Origin: an uncultured Caldisericota bacterium
GTDB taxonomy: Bacteria > Caldisericota > Caldisericia > Caldisericales > Caldisericaceae
Assembly (NCBI GenBank): GCA_913055585.1
Contig: CAJXKN010000003.1
Coordinates: forward strand, 1-40,034
Direction of reading: 5' to 3'
Length of the DNA stretch: 40,034 bases
A program made the position numbers and the translations under genes. The first letter of the stretch is position 1. Each line of letters starts with the position of its first letter. Positions 1 to 9,542 of this stretch are shown piece after piece. The notes beneath the pieces were generated by a model that was not told where the DNA came from, did not search any database, and was given only the letters and a program-made list of their open reading frames with translations.

Positions 1-2
1 CG

Positions 3-125
3 ATAGGCATTTACTTTATTCCAATTATTATTGTATTTGTAGTTTTAATAATATACACAGCTCTAATTGTCTCGGCAATTGGGAGCATTTTACCGTCACT
101 ACCTAAAGGAGCTTTTACCCCTTGA
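3..125 (+). CDS. C-terminal end of a membrane protein (partial)
   Basis: An open frame enters from the left edge and stops at TGA 123-125. The visible 40 residues are a long run of Ile/Val/Phe/Leu/Tyr, typical of a transmembrane helix, followed by a short polar tail (about 16 residues, ending in K-G-A-F-T-P). Its stop overlaps the TTG start of the helicase gene, so the two are probably cotranscribed and translationally coupled. Family cannot be assigned from this fragment. Confidence 0.6.
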   Translation: MGIYFIPIIIVFVVLIIYTALIVSAIGSILPSLPKGAFTP

Positions 126-2218
126 AGAATTTCTTAAAAGAATTAAATGATAAACAAAAGGAAGCAGTCCTCTATAATAATGGTCCTTTGCTTGTATTTG
201 CAGGAGCGGGCTCAGGGAAAACAAAAGTAATTACCTACAAAATTGCATATCTTGTAGAGGCATTAGGTATTCCTCCTTCACGCATTCTTGCAGTGACGTT
301 TACAAATAAAGCAGCGAATGAAATGAAAGAAAGAGTGGAAGGTCTCATTGGCCAGCATATAAAAGGACTATGGATAGGAACATTTCATTCAATCTGTGCA
401 AGAATCCTACGAAAAGAGGGGAACATTCTGGGATATGATAAAAAATTTACAATTCTTGATGAAAACGATTCTGTTAGAGTAGTTAAAGAGGCAATGAAGC
501 AGGCAAACATTGATGCAAAATACTTTAATCCCGAAAAGGTAAAGTATTACATTTCTGCTGCAAAAAGAAATCTTATGGATAGTAAAGAATTCAGCCTAAA
601 CACAAGAGAGTATGTAGAAGAAGTAGTTTCTTCAATTTATAAAAGATACGAGAAAATCCTTAAAGAGAGTAACGCAATGGATTTTGATGACCTTATTATG
701 CTTACAGTAAAATTACTCAAGGAGCATAAAGATGTTGCTTATTACTATAAAGATAAATTCAAATATATACTTGTAGATGAGTATCAGGATGTAAACAAAT
801 CCCAGTATGAATTATTGAAAATCCTTTCAGAGAAACACAAAAAAATTACAGTGGTAGGTGATGATGATCAGAGTATTTACTCATTTAGAGGAGCAAATAG
901 TGAATTTATGCTATTATTTCAGGATGATTTCCCTACGGTAAAGATTGTAAAGTTAGAGAGAAATTACCGCTCTCCGCAGGAAATATTGAATGTGGCAAAT
1001 GAACTTATTTTACATAATAGAATGAGGAGTAAAAAAAGGCTCTATACGGATAAAAGCATAATAAATGCTGTGAGTTTCTACGAAGCAGCAGATGGAGTAG
1101 ATGAAGCAAGGTTTGTTGCAAAAAAGATTAAGGAACTTCATAGAACAGAGGGAAAACATTTCAGGGACTTTGCCGTTCTCTATAGAATGAATTTTCAATC
1201 AAGAATATTTGAAGAGCATTTTATGGAGGAAGGCATTCCTTACCAGATTATTGGAGGCGTGAGATTTTACGGAAGAGAGGAGATAAAAGATATTATTTCG
1301 TATCTCACTGTTTTGAATAATCCCTACGATGATATAAGTTTGAGGAGAATCATTAATGTACCTCCCAGAAAAATTGGACAGGTGACGATAAAAAAGATTG
1401 AAGAAGCGAGGGAAAAGCAAGGGGGTACGTTGTATGATGCAGTCCGTTTCATTGCTGAAAATGAAGAACTTTCTACGGCAACAAGGAAACTTAGAGAGTT
1501 TTACCAATTGATGGAGAATTTAAAAGATAGTTCTGAACGCCTTACATTGACAGAACTTATAGAGGAAATTATTTCACAGACAGGTTATATAACGTATCTC
1601 TCAAAAAAAGGCCCAGAAGGGGAAAATAAAATAGAAAATGTAAAAGAATTTATTAATGTAGTAAAAGAATTTTATGAAACATCTGAGGATAATTCTCTTT
1701 CAGCATTTCTTACCCACCTTTCGTTGATTACAGATATAGATAATTCAAGAGAAGGGGACAGGGTGATGCTTCTTACTTTACATAGTGCCAAAGGATTAGA
1801 ATTTCCTGTAGTATTTTTGGTAGGGATGGAAGAAGGTTATTTGCCACACTATAAGTCAATGGAATCCGAGAAAGCTTTAGAAGAAGAAAGGAGGCTCTGT
1901 TATGTAGGTATAACACGCGCCAAAGAGAAGCTCTACCTTACGTACGCATATAGAAGAAATAGGTTTGGAATGCAATCACCAGTGAGACCTTCGCGTTTTC
2001 TCTCTGAAATCCCTATGAATGAACTTATTCAGATAAAAGAACAACCCAAAAAGATAATGCTCAGCAGAGGCGAAAAAGTATTGCATAGAGTCTGGGGTGT
2101 TGGTAAAGTAGTTGAAGTGAACGCTGACTCTGAAATTCCCTATGCAGTGGTGGACTTTATAAAGATAGGAAGAAAAAAACTGGATCTGAGGTATGCACCG
2201 ATGGAGAGGTTAGATTGA
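122..2218 (+). CDS. pcrA: UvrD/PcrA-type superfamily 1 DNA helicase
   Basis: ATP-dependent 3'-5' DNA helicase of the UvrD/Rep/PcrA family, 698 residues, acting in excision repair and in clearing replication or recombination intermediates. Visible motifs: Walker A A-G-A-G-S-G-K-T at residues 27-34, the DExx motif V-D-E-Y-Q-D-V near 217, motif III G-D-D-D-Q-S-I-Y-S-F-R-G near 246, motif V L-H-S-A-K-G-L-E-F near 551 and motif VI Y-V-G-I-T-R-A-K near 590. The last 55 residues (V-L-H-R-V-W-G-V-G-K-V) form the small Tudor-like tail that binds RNA polymerase in PcrA. The start is TTG at 122, set by AAAGGAG at 106-112 and overlapping the upstream stop. PcrA versus UvrD naming is by lineage convention. 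Confidence 0.95.
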   Translation: MKNFLKELNDKQKEAVLYNNGPLLVFAGAGSGKTKVITYKIAYLVEALGIPPSRILAVTFTNKAANEMKERVEGLIGQHIKGLWIGTFHSICARILRKEGNILGYDKKFTILDENDSVRVVKEAMKQANIDAKYFNPEKVKYYISAAKRNLMDSKEFSLNTREYVEEVVSSIYKRYEKILKESNAMDFDDLIMLTVKLLKEHKDVAYYYKDKFKYILVDEYQDVNKSQYELLKILSEKHKKITVVGDDDQSIYSFRGANSEFMLLFQDDFPTVKIVKLERNYRSPQEILNVANELILHNRMRSKKRLYTDKSIINAVSFYEAADGVDEARFVAKKIKELHRTEGKHFRDFAVLYRMNFQSRIFEEHFMEEGIPYQIIGGVRFYGREEIKDIISYLTVLNNPYDDISLRRIINVPPRKIGQVTIKKIEEAREKQGGTLYDAVRFIAENEELSTATRKLREFYQLMENLKDSSERLTLTELIEEIISQTGYITYLSKKGPEGENKIENVKEFINVVKEFYETSEDNSLSAFLTHLSLITDIDNSREGDRVMLLTLHSAKGLEFPVVFLVGMEEGYLPHYKSMESEKALEEERRLCYVGITRAKEKLYLTYAYRRNRFGMQSPVRPSRFLSEIPMNELIQIKEQPKKIMLSRGEKVLHRVWGVGKVVEVNADSEIPYAVVDFIKIGRKKLDLRYAPMERLD

Positions 2219-2616
2219 TGAAAAAGGCAAACTACTGTTTTGTGTGCAGTAAAACAAACCCCAAGGGGTTGCATATTGAATTTAAGTACATTGATGATAT
2301 AGCAGTTGCAACGTTTAAACTCGCAAGAGAATATGAAGGATATCCTGGAATTGCTCATGGAGGTATCCTTGCTGCAATTCTTGATGACGCAATGGGTAAT
2401 GTAAAGTATGTACAGGGCTATGTTGCTTATACAATTGAAATGTATGTAAGATACATAAAACCTGTATATATAGGAGAGGAACTAAAAGTAAGAGGATGGA
2501 TCGAAAATATTCACCATAAAATTGTTAGTACTGCTGGCGATATTCAAGACAAAAATGGTGTGATAAAGGTACGTGCAAAGGCTAAATATTACCTCGCTGG
2601 TTCCATAACAGGCTAA
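2218..2616 (+). CDS. PaaI-like hotdog-fold thioesterase
   Basis: A 132-residue single hotdog-domain protein of the PaaI/acyl-CoA thioesterase type, expected to hydrolyse an acyl-CoA thioester in the cytoplasm; substrate unknown. The N-terminus has C-F-V-C-x-x-x-N-P-x-G-L, the signature of a PaaI subgroup, and A-H-G-G-I-L-A-A-I-L-D-D-A at about 47-59 is the hotdog helix with the usual catalytic acidic residue. ATG 2218 shares its A with the TGA stop of the helicase (TGATG), so translation is coupled; a TTG at 2215 is in frame but less likely. The pairing with pcrA looks like simple operon packing. Confidence 0.88.
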   Translation: MKKANYCFVCSKTNPKGLHIEFKYIDDIAVATFKLAREYEGYPGIAHGGILAAILDDAMGNVKYVQGYVAYTIEMYVRYIKPVYIGEELKVRGWIENIHHKIVSTAGDIQDKNGVIKVRAKAKYYLAGSITG

Positions 2617-2690
2617 TTCTTTTAAGTTCTTTTTATTCAATACGTATGATTTTAAAGAAAATGTTATAATATGGAGGTAAAAGGAGTGAT

Positions 2691-3428
2691 ATGAGGTACG
2701 CTATTGTTTCGGACATACATAGTAATTTAGAAGCATTGAACAGTGCATTAGAAATAATAGATAAAATGAATGTTGATGCAGTCTTTTCTTGCGGGGATAT
2801 TGTAGGATATGGTCCTAATCCGGAAGAATGCATTAACATAATAAAAAAACTCTCAGTTGATTCGGTGGTAGGTAACCATGACTATTCAGTGAACCACAGA
2901 GAAGAGGAAGAACTTTTCAATGTATATGCACGGCTTGCAATGCAATGGACGAGGAAGGTGCTTACAGTAGAATCGCAACTTTTTCTTAAGAGTTTGCCAT
3001 TCTTTATAGAACACAGGGATTTTACTCTTTTCCACGGTTCACTGGAGAAGAATAATCCGTTTCGCTACATACTTTCATTGCAGGATGCATCTTTGAGTTT
3101 CGAAAACATCAAAACAAAAGTTGGCTTCTTCGGACATTCGCATATTGCAGGTTATTTTGTCAAATCCAAAGAAAATAGGATAAACTATTTTCCCTGTATC
3201 TCAGGATGCAAAATTAATCTAAAAGCTGATGAGAAATACCTCATTAACGTTGGGAGTATCGGTCAACCAAGAGATGGCAATCCGAAAGGTGCATTTGCCA
3301 TATATGATACGGAAAAACAAACTGTTGAAATCATACGTTTTACCTATGATATAGAAACGACATACAAGAAAATTGTTCAAATAGGACTTCCACGTTTTTT
3401 GGGAGAGAGGTTGTTCAGTGGGGTTTAG
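2691..3428 (+). CDS. Calcineurin-like metallophosphoesterase (YfcE/MJ0936 type)
   Basis: A 245-residue cytoplasmic protein with the full metallophosphoesterase ligand set: S-D-I-H-S-N at 7-12, G-D-I-V-G-Y-G-P near 36, G-N-H-D near 65, a H-G-S motif and G-H-S-H in the C-terminal half, followed by N-V-G-S-I-G-Q-P-R. This is the small phosphodiesterase group that takes various phosphodiesters; the substrate is unknown. A TATAAT at 2665-2670 gives it a probable own promoter, and AAGGAG at 2681-2686 lies 4 bases before ATG. Its last 14 bases overlap the end of the convergent flippase-like gene. Confidence 0.92.
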   Translation: MRYAIVSDIHSNLEALNSALEIIDKMNVDAVFSCGDIVGYGPNPEECINIIKKLSVDSVVGNHDYSVNHREEEELFNVYARLAMQWTRKVLTVESQLFLKSLPFFIEHRDFTLFHGSLEKNNPFRYILSLQDASLSFENIKTKVGFFGHSHIAGYFVKSKENRINYFPCISGCKINLKADEKYLINVGSIGQPRDGNPKGAFAIYDTEKQTVEIIRFTYDIETTYKKIVQIGLPRFLGERLFSGV

Positions 3429-4476
3429 ATTTTTTCTTTGAAAAGTTGCGTAGAGTTGTTATTCCACCTAATATAATAAGTGAATAATGAGTAAATATTC
3501 TCCAGACAATAACGAATACGCCAATGAGGGGTTGAGGCACAAGCCCTGCAAACAAAGCAAGTATGCCTATCTCAGAGGTACCGCTTCCGCCTGGAGTTGG
3601 TATATAGGCTGAAGCAAAATAAAAAATAAGGGCTGTGATGACAATTTGAGGCCAGGGGGATTTTATGCCTAATCCCCTTAAAAGAATTACAGGTGTGAAC
3701 AGCACTAATCCCCATGAGATAAAACTCATTACAAATGCATATGCAATGTTTGCTTTTTTGGAGCTAAACAATTTATTCCGTGCCTTTTCAAAATCAGAAA
3801 CAATTTTTCTCATTTGCTTTATGCCTCTTTCAATCCTTGCTTTGGGAATAATTTTTCTGAGAAATCTTTTTTTTGAAAGTCTCTCTATCCAATCTTCAAC
3901 AATTTCTGGCTTTGTTATGGAAAAGATAAAAAATGCAAAGAACAAAATGGTGAGTATTATTCCAGCATTAAGCAGATTATTCATTGCCCTTGAAAGTTTC
4001 CACTGTGTTTTTGTCATTGCAATCCAGAACGGGAGCAAAGCAAATACGGTAAGACGGGTAAATGTACCTATGAAAGTTTTGATAGCAACGATGGCTGTTG
4101 AATCGCCTGGCTTTATTTCGTTGTTCTTCGAAAGCAGGTATATTTGTACAGGCTCTCCACCACCACCTGAAAACGGAGTAATGCGTGAAAAAAATCCTCC
4201 CACAAGAAATACGTTCAAGCAATCCTTGAAAGCTATTTTATACTCAAGTGCATTTGCAATAATTTCCAGCACGTACGCTTCGACAATCCAGTCTAAAAAC
4301 ATCAGAAGAAAGGCAAAGATAAGATAGGATAACTTGAACGATTTTACCATTGCAATAAGATTCCAATTATGTGTAATGATTGAAACAAATACAATGCCAA
4401 CAATGCCTGCAAGTAGTGCATAAAACGTTTCTTTTACAATTTGTTTCTTGCTAAGCTTGTTTTCTTCGTTCTTCAT
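3415..4476 (-). CDS. Flippase-like / lysylphosphatidylglycerol synthase transmembrane-domain protein (YbhN family)
   Basis: A 353-residue polytopic inner-membrane protein of the LPG_synthase_TM (UPF0104/YbhN) family, with about 8 hydrophobic segments. Family hallmarks seen are the glycine-rich S-G-G-G-G-E-P-V-Q-I-Y segment near residue 103 and T-P-G-G-S-G-T-S-E-I-G near 297. Such proteins resemble the lipid-flipping half of MprF and are annotated as flippase-like; no aminoacyl-transferase half is present, so it is unlikely to be a complete MprF. The start ATG at 4476 lies inside the end of mazG (26-base overlap) with GAGCAGG upstream, making it the last gene of the pth-mfd-mazG operon. Confidence 0.85.
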   Translation of the reverse strand: MKNEENKLSKKQIVKETFYALLAGIVGIVFVSIITHNWNLIAMVKSFKLSYLIFAFLLMFLDWIVEAYVLEIIANALEYKIAFKDCLNVFLVGGFFSRITPFSGGGGEPVQIYLLSKNNEIKPGDSTAIVAIKTFIGTFTRLTVFALLPFWIAMTKTQWKLSRAMNNLLNAGIILTILFFAFFIFSITKPEIVEDWIERLSKKRFLRKIIPKARIERGIKQMRKIVSDFEKARNKLFSSKKANIAYAFVMSFISWGLVLFTPVILLRGLGIKSPWPQIVITALIFYFASAYIPTPGGSGTSEIGILALFAGLVPQPLIGVFVIVWRIFTHYSLIILGGITTLRNFSKKKSKPH

Positions 4477-5641
4477 TCTTTACCTGCTCCCAAATTTTAT
4501 CTAACTCTTCTGCTGAAAAGCTCTTTATATTATTGTTTGTTTTCCTCTTTACTTTTTCAAATCTTTTTCTAAACTTTTCCATTGAGATAAACAAGGCATG
4601 TGATGGATCAATATTTAGAAAACGAGAAAGGTTTATTACCGAAAAGATAAGATCACCTAATTCTTCGGATGGGTCATCGCCATTTTTTATTTGATCCCTC
4701 AGCTCTTGCAACTCTTCTCCAATTTTTTGTTCCACCTGGTCTATAGATGTAAAATCAAAACCTTCTTTTCTTGCTTCATTCTGTACATCAAATGCAGTAA
4801 TAAAACCTGCAAGTACCTTTGCTATATCTATAGGACGGTCCTTCTTCTCCTTTTTCTTAATTTCCTCCCATTGCCTCAATACCTCTTTACTTTTGTTGAG
4901 TTTATTCCTGCCAAATACGTGCGGATGCCTTCTGTACATCTTGGCAAAAATCCCATCAAACACATAATCTATGCTAAATTTATTTTCCTCTTCTCCTATC
5001 GCACTGTGCAGTAGAATTTGAAGCGCTACATCTCCCAATTCTTCTATTATTCCATTAAAAGATGATTTTTTAATTGCTTCTACAAGCTCAAGTGGTTCTT
5101 CTATAAGCTCGGGAATGAGAGATTTGTGCGTTTGTTCTCTGTCCCAGGGACATTGTTTTCTCAAAAGATGAATCAATAAGTCTGTTTCATAGAATTTAGT
5201 CACTCTATCGTTCAAATGGAATAGTTCAATATGGAGGAATACGTCCCGTATAAGATTCAGTTGCTTAACCGTTAATTGCGATTCTGTTTTTTTACTTACA
5301 GTATCAATTGCATCTGATATTGTTTTACCATTATACAATAGATATATTGCAGATAAAAGTGTAGCTTTATTCAAATCATCTGAAAAAATAACAAAAGGAA
5401 ATTTTATTCTCTTTAAAAAATTAGTGTAGAGCAAAAACTCTCTTATGGTGAACAGATGTGGTGTTTCTCCCCTCATAAAGAAATGCTTGTACTCCATATC
5501 CAAAGGAATCCATTCTTTGAGAAGTTCCTTTTCCGAAAAAGAAACAACTGCACGTATTCCTTTTTTATGTGCATCTATTACTGCGTCTTTTGAATAGAGA
5601 GTACTTACAGCAACTTCATTTTTTATAATCCATTTCTGCAT
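4451..5641 (-). CDS. mazG: MazG nucleoside triphosphate pyrophosphohydrolase with an N-terminal degenerate dual-specificity-phosphatase-like domain
   Basis: The C-terminal 245 residues are a full two-domain MazG, which hydrolyses NTPs or dNTPs to monophosphate and PPi as nucleotide-pool housecleaning. The first domain has K-Q-C-P-W-D-R-E-Q-T-H at 162-172, then E-L-I-E-E-P-L-E-L and E-E-L-G-D; the second has E-E-L-x-E-L and E-E-L-G-D. The extra N-terminus (about 1-145) has the layout of a dual-specificity phosphatase: G-I-R-A-V-V-S-F at 28-35, then a strand-loop-helix at 84-103 where the catalytic H-C-x5-R loop should be, but reading I-F-S-D-D-L-N-K-A-T, with no Cys or Arg. The start is ATG 5641 with AGGAG 6 bases upstream; an in-frame TTG at 5659 has no such site. 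It overlaps mfd by 26 bases. Confidence 0.9.
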   Translation of the reverse strand: MQKWIIKNEVAVSTLYSKDAVIDAHKKGIRAVVSFSEKELLKEWIPLDMEYKHFFMRGETPHLFTIREFLLYTNFLKRIKFPFVIFSDDLNKATLLSAIYLLYNGKTISDAIDTVSKKTESQLTVKQLNLIRDVFLHIELFHLNDRVTKFYETDLLIHLLRKQCPWDREQTHKSLIPELIEEPLELVEAIKKSSFNGIIEELGDVALQILLHSAIGEEENKFSIDYVFDGIFAKMYRRHPHVFGRNKLNKSKEVLRQWEEIKKKEKKDRPIDIAKVLAGFITAFDVQNEARKEGFDFTSIDQVEQKIGEELQELRDQIKNGDDPSEELGDLIFSVINLSRFLNIDPSHALFISMEKFRKRFEKVKRKTNNNIKSFSAEELDKIWEQVKNEERRKQA

Positions 5642-8600
5642 ATTTTTCTCCTTCCTCAAGCAGATTCAGCATGCTCAACGTTTCTTCTATTACGTTCTTT
5701 TCTATTCTAAAAGAAACGTAATCTTTTCCAAACCTCACTTTATTTCCCTTTTCAAGAAAACGTTTAATACCGTTTACATTAAGTCTATTCTCTTTATCTA
5801 TTGTGAAGAATACTCTTTTTCCTTCCTCAAATATTTCTTTTATGCCTATATTCCTTGCAGCTATTTCTATCATACCTATTTTTAGTAAATTTTCTACCTC
5901 TAAAGGTATCCTACCAAATCTATCAATAAGCTCTTCTCTAATACTTTTAATTTCCAAGGAGTCTTTTGCATTCATAATCCTTCTATAGTAGTTCATACGC
6001 TCTACATTCATTGAGACGTACGTATCAGGTATATAATATTTTTCTTTCAAGCGGACAGAAATATTTTTCATTTTTATTTGTTTCTCACCCTTGAGTTCTG
6101 CTACTGCTTCATCAAGTAAGCTTACATACATATTATAACCTACAGATACAATATGTCCATGCTGTTCTTTGCCAAGAATGTTACCCGCACCTCTCAGCTC
6201 GAGGTCCTTCATAGCAATTTTTATTCCAGATCCTTTGCTTGTAAACTCTTTTATCGTTTCTAATCGTTCCTCGGCAATGGCTTTTAAGCTTTTCTTATGT
6301 GTAAAAAAGAAATATGCAAATGCATTAATATGAGACCTTCCTACCCTTCCTCTTAATTGGTACATCTGAGAAAGTCCAAAATTCTCAGCAGTATCTACAA
6401 TTAATGTATTTACTGTAGGTATATCAAGGCCATTCTCTATGATTGTTGTAGAGAGTAGCAGATCTATTTTGCCCTGATAGAAATCAAACATTACCTGTTC
6501 AAGTTGTCCCTTATCCATTTTGCCGTGTGCAACAGCAATGCGTGCTTTTATATCTCTTAATGCTAATTTCAACTTCTCGGCAAATTCATATATATCTTCA
6601 ATTCTATTATGGACAAAAAATACCTGTCCTTTCCTGTTCAATTCAAACTGGACTGCTTTTCTCACGACTTCCCAGTTAAATGGCATTACGAAAGTTTTCA
6701 CTGGAAATCTTCCAGGAGGGGGTGTATTAATAAGAGAAATGGACTTTAAATTAATTAATGCAGTATGCAGCGTACGTGGAATTGGCGTTGCAGTGAGAGT
6801 AAGCAGGTCAATTCTTGTACAGAGTTGCTTAATCTTTTCCTTGTCCTTTACTCCAAACTTCTGCTCCTCATCAATAATAAGCAATCCTAAATCATTAAAT
6901 TTTACATCTTTGGAGAGAATTCTATGCGTACCAATCAATATGTCAAGTGTACCATCTTTCAATTTTTTTAGTATTGTCTTTACTTCACCTTTAGGTGTAA
7001 GGCGTGAGAGTACTCCTATTTCAACAGGAAAGAGGTGTAAACGTTCCCTAAATGTTCTTCCGTGTTGCATAGCAAGGACTGTTGTAGGTGCAAGCACAGC
7101 AACCTGTTTTCCATTCATCACTGCCCTAAAAGCAGCCCTTATTGCAACTTCTGTTTTACCATACCCTACATCCCCGCAGACCAACCGGTCCATTGGATTG
7201 CTTGATTGCATATCAGTTAGTACGTCCTGTATCGCATTTCTCTGATCCTCAGTCAATACGTAAGGAAAAGATAGATCCAGTACTTTTTCTTCGTTAGGGA
7301 ATGGCTTAAATGAAATACCCCCTCTTAAAGCTCTTTCAGCCTGAGTTCTTAAAAGACGCTTTGCAAGCATCACTGCATTTTCTTTTGCATTTTCTTTTGT
7401 TTTTTGCCACTCAGTTCCGTGCAATCGATTGAGAGAAACAATCCGTCTATCTCCGATATATCTTTCAACAAAGCCTATTCTTTCCATAGGGACGTAGAGT
7501 TTTTCGCCATCTCTATATTCTATAAGAAGATATTCGTTTTCATTTCCATCTGAATTGAGTTTTACAAGGCCTTTGAATATCCCTATACCAAAGTTACTGT
7601 GCACAACGTAATCGCCTATATTGAGTTCTTCAATGCTCGCAATCTTTTCACTGGGCAGTATCTTCTTCTTTAGTTTATATGTTTTGTAATGTGGAAAGAG
7701 CTCTTTATCAGAAAGAATCAAAGTTTTTTCAGTCTCGACACCTTGCTCTATGTATCCTTTTTTTATAGAAATCCCACTACCTGAAAGTTCATAAAGATCC
7801 AATAGCTCTTTTATTCTTTCGTATGCTTCAGTAACAATAATGATATTCTTTTCCTTGAGGTAAGTCAAAGCAAATTCTTTAAACGAGGAAAGCGCAAGAA
7901 AGTTTTCTGATACCATCTTAACTTTCAATTTAAGATGCTTCTCTTTTGGAAATTTGCTTAAGTAAATAACTTTTCCCTTACTTAAGGCTTCTACACCTTT
8001 TTCTGCAATATTTATATTAAAAGGGATGATTTCATTTGCATCAACGCTTTTATCATAAATTTCTTTTGTTTCCTTTATAAAATTTTCTGTATCAACTGTT
8101 TTCCAGAATATCTTTCTGTAATCATTTACTGTATCAATAAGAGTGGGGTATGAGATAATGCCATTATCAAAGAAAAATTTGAAATAATAGTTTATTCCTA
8201 TCGTGTCACCTTTTCTTAGCGCATTAAAATTCTCTAATACGGTATCTCTCAAATATTCATCTTTTGATTCTGTTAATTTACCTTCTAATTTTTTAGATGC
8301 CTTTTTCCAGAGGCTTCCCTTAAAAGGAAAGTACGTAATAGGATAGATTGTTATTGAAGAAACACTGTTTTCAGAACGTTTTGTTTCAATGTCAAAAAAC
8401 TTTAATACTTCTATATCGCTTTCCTCTCCAAACAATATACGGATGGGTTTTTCGTACATAAACGTATAAATATCAATAATGTTTCCTTTTACAGAGAATT
8501 CTCCCCTTTCTGTTATTTCTGCAGTACGCTTATATCCAAAATTTGCAAGCTTGCAAGAAAACTTATGCATATTCACTTTATCTTTTTTCGAAATGATAAG

Positions 8601-8966
8601 TTTATCAACAAACATTTTCGGAAGGATAGGGTCAAATAAGCCCTTTAGAGAAGAAACAATGATTTTTCTTTTTTTACTATACAGTGCGTCAAGGAAACTT
8701 ATTTTCTGAGCAATTCTCTCCCTGCTTACCAGGCTAACCTCAAATGGGTACAAACCAAATTCAGGGTTCAGCAGTGCTTCTGTAATGATACGTTTTGCAA
8801 GCTTTGCATCCTCAAAATTTTCTGTAATAATAATGATGTTCTCGTCTTTTAGCTCAGTTGTAATTGCATCTAAAATAATACCGAAATCAGGAGAAATAAA
8901 AACTCTTTCCTTATCTAATGCTTGCCTAATTTGCTTATCGTTATTAAACAGTGTTTTAAGCTTCAT
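5616..8966 (-). CDS. mfd: Transcription-repair coupling factor Mfd
   Basis: A 1116-residue DNA translocase that removes stalled RNA polymerase at lesions and recruits UvrA. Domains in order: UvrB-like N-terminal modules (R-G-E-F-S-V-K-G-N-I-I-D near 155); CarD-like RNA-polymerase-interacting domain from about 447 (G-D-Y-V-V-H-S-N-F-G-I-G); helicase part with Walker A G-D-V-G-Y-G-K-T near 600, D-E-E-Q-K-F-G-V, T-A-T-P-I-P-R-T and Q-L-R-G-R-V-G-R-S near 868; and a C-terminal TRCF domain from about 970. The length is typical. The start at 8966 overlaps the end of pth by 11 bases and lacks a clear ribosome site, so it probably depends on coupling from pth. Confidence 0.97.
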   Translation of the reverse strand: MKLKTLFNNDKQIRQALDKERVFISPDFGIILDAITTELKDENIIIITENFEDAKLAKRIITEALLNPEFGLYPFEVSLVSRERIAQKISFLDALYSKKRKIIVSSLKGLFDPILPKMFVDKLIISKKDKVNMHKFSCKLANFGYKRTAEITERGEFSVKGNIIDIYTFMYEKPIRILFGEESDIEVLKFFDIETKRSENSVSSITIYPITYFPFKGSLWKKASKKLEGKLTESKDEYLRDTVLENFNALRKGDTIGINYYFKFFFDNGIISYPTLIDTVNDYRKIFWKTVDTENFIKETKEIYDKSVDANEIIPFNINIAEKGVEALSKGKVIYLSKFPKEKHLKLKVKMVSENFLALSSFKEFALTYLKEKNIIIVTEAYERIKELLDLYELSGSGISIKKGYIEQGVETEKTLILSDKELFPHYKTYKLKKKILPSEKIASIEELNIGDYVVHSNFGIGIFKGLVKLNSDGNENEYLLIEYRDGEKLYVPMERIGFVERYIGDRRIVSLNRLHGTEWQKTKENAKENAVMLAKRLLRTQAERALRGGISFKPFPNEEKVLDLSFPYVLTEDQRNAIQDVLTDMQSSNPMDRLVCGDVGYGKTEVAIRAAFRAVMNGKQVAVLAPTTVLAMQHGRTFRERLHLFPVEIGVLSRLTPKGEVKTILKKLKDGTLDILIGTHRILSKDVKFNDLGLLIIDEEQKFGVKDKEKIKQLCTRIDLLTLTATPIPRTLHTALINLKSISLINTPPPGRFPVKTFVMPFNWEVVRKAVQFELNRKGQVFFVHNRIEDIYEFAEKLKLALRDIKARIAVAHGKMDKGQLEQVMFDFYQGKIDLLLSTTIIENGLDIPTVNTLIVDTAENFGLSQMYQLRGRVGRSHINAFAYFFFTHKKSLKAIAEERLETIKEFTSKGSGIKIAMKDLELRGAGNILGKEQHGHIVSVGYNMYVSLLDEAVAELKGEKQIKMKNISVRLKEKYYIPDTYVSMNVERMNYYRRIMNAKDSLEIKSIREELIDRFGRIPLEVENLLKIGMIEIAARNIGIKEIFEEGKRVFFTIDKENRLNVNGIKRFLEKGNKVRFGKDYVSFRIEKNVIEETLSMLNLLEEGEKYAEMDYKK

Positions 8967-9522
8967 GAATATTATAAATTGTTTGTGCTTTCTCTACTCC
9001 TTTAAACATAATTAATTCAATGGCATCTGCTGCATATATAATGGATTGTTTTATTATAGGTTCTTCTTCCTTGCCAAATCTTGAGAGGACATAATCCACC
9101 GTTTTATCTATAGATTGCGGTTTATCTATTCCAATCTTTACTCTGATGAATTCCGGGTCAATGAAAGAAAGGATAGAAGCAACACCTTTGTGCCCTCCAG
9201 CTCCTCCACCTACTTTAATTTTTATTCTTCCTACAGGAATGTCCAGGTCGTCATGGACAACAATGAGATGGGAAACAGGAATTTTTAACGCATCAAGTAG
9301 AGGCTTTACTGCTTTTCCTGAAAGATTCATAAATGTAAGTGGTTTTGCTAATACTACTTCTTCCGTCTTTACTTTGCCTCTCCCTAAAAAAGAGGAGTAC
9401 TTTACCTTCTTTAATGGAATGCTCCACCGTTCTGATAACAGGTCGATTACCATAAACCCTGCATTATGCCGTGTGTATTTATATTCTTCGCCAACATTTC
9501 CAAGCCCAACTATTGCATACAT
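8956..9522 (-). CDS. pth: Peptidyl-tRNA hydrolase
   Basis: A 188-residue Pth that recycles peptidyl-tRNA dropped from ribosomes. It opens Y-A-I-V-G-L-G-N-V-G, with the tRNA-contacting Asn, the catalytic His in T-R-H-N-A-G-F near 21, V-H-D-D-L-D near 92 and G-G-G-A-G-G-H-K-G near 107. The usual G-L-G-N-P-G reads G-L-G-N-V-G here, a small departure from the family. ATG 9522 is preceded by GGTGAGGT; an in-frame GTG at 9540 would add six residues absent from the family. It is the first gene of the leftward operon pth-mfd-mazG-flippase. Confidence 0.95.
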   Translation of the reverse strand: MYAIVGLGNVGEEYKYTRHNAGFMVIDLLSERWSIPLKKVKYSSFLGRGKVKTEEVVLAKPLTFMNLSGKAVKPLLDALKIPVSHLIVVHDDLDIPVGRIKIKVGGGAGGHKGVASILSFIDPEFIRVKIGIDKPQSIDKTVDYVLSRFGKEEEPIIKQSIIYAADAIELIMFKGVEKAQTIYNIHEA

Positions 9523-9542
9523 TTTTACCTCACCAAACACTT

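Noticed and set aside
6520-7245. Long open frame on the + strand opposite mfd (and similar ones at 3665-4327 and 9146-9586)
   Set aside because: Antisense shadows of strongly matching genes; they lack ribosome sites and have no recognisable family pattern.
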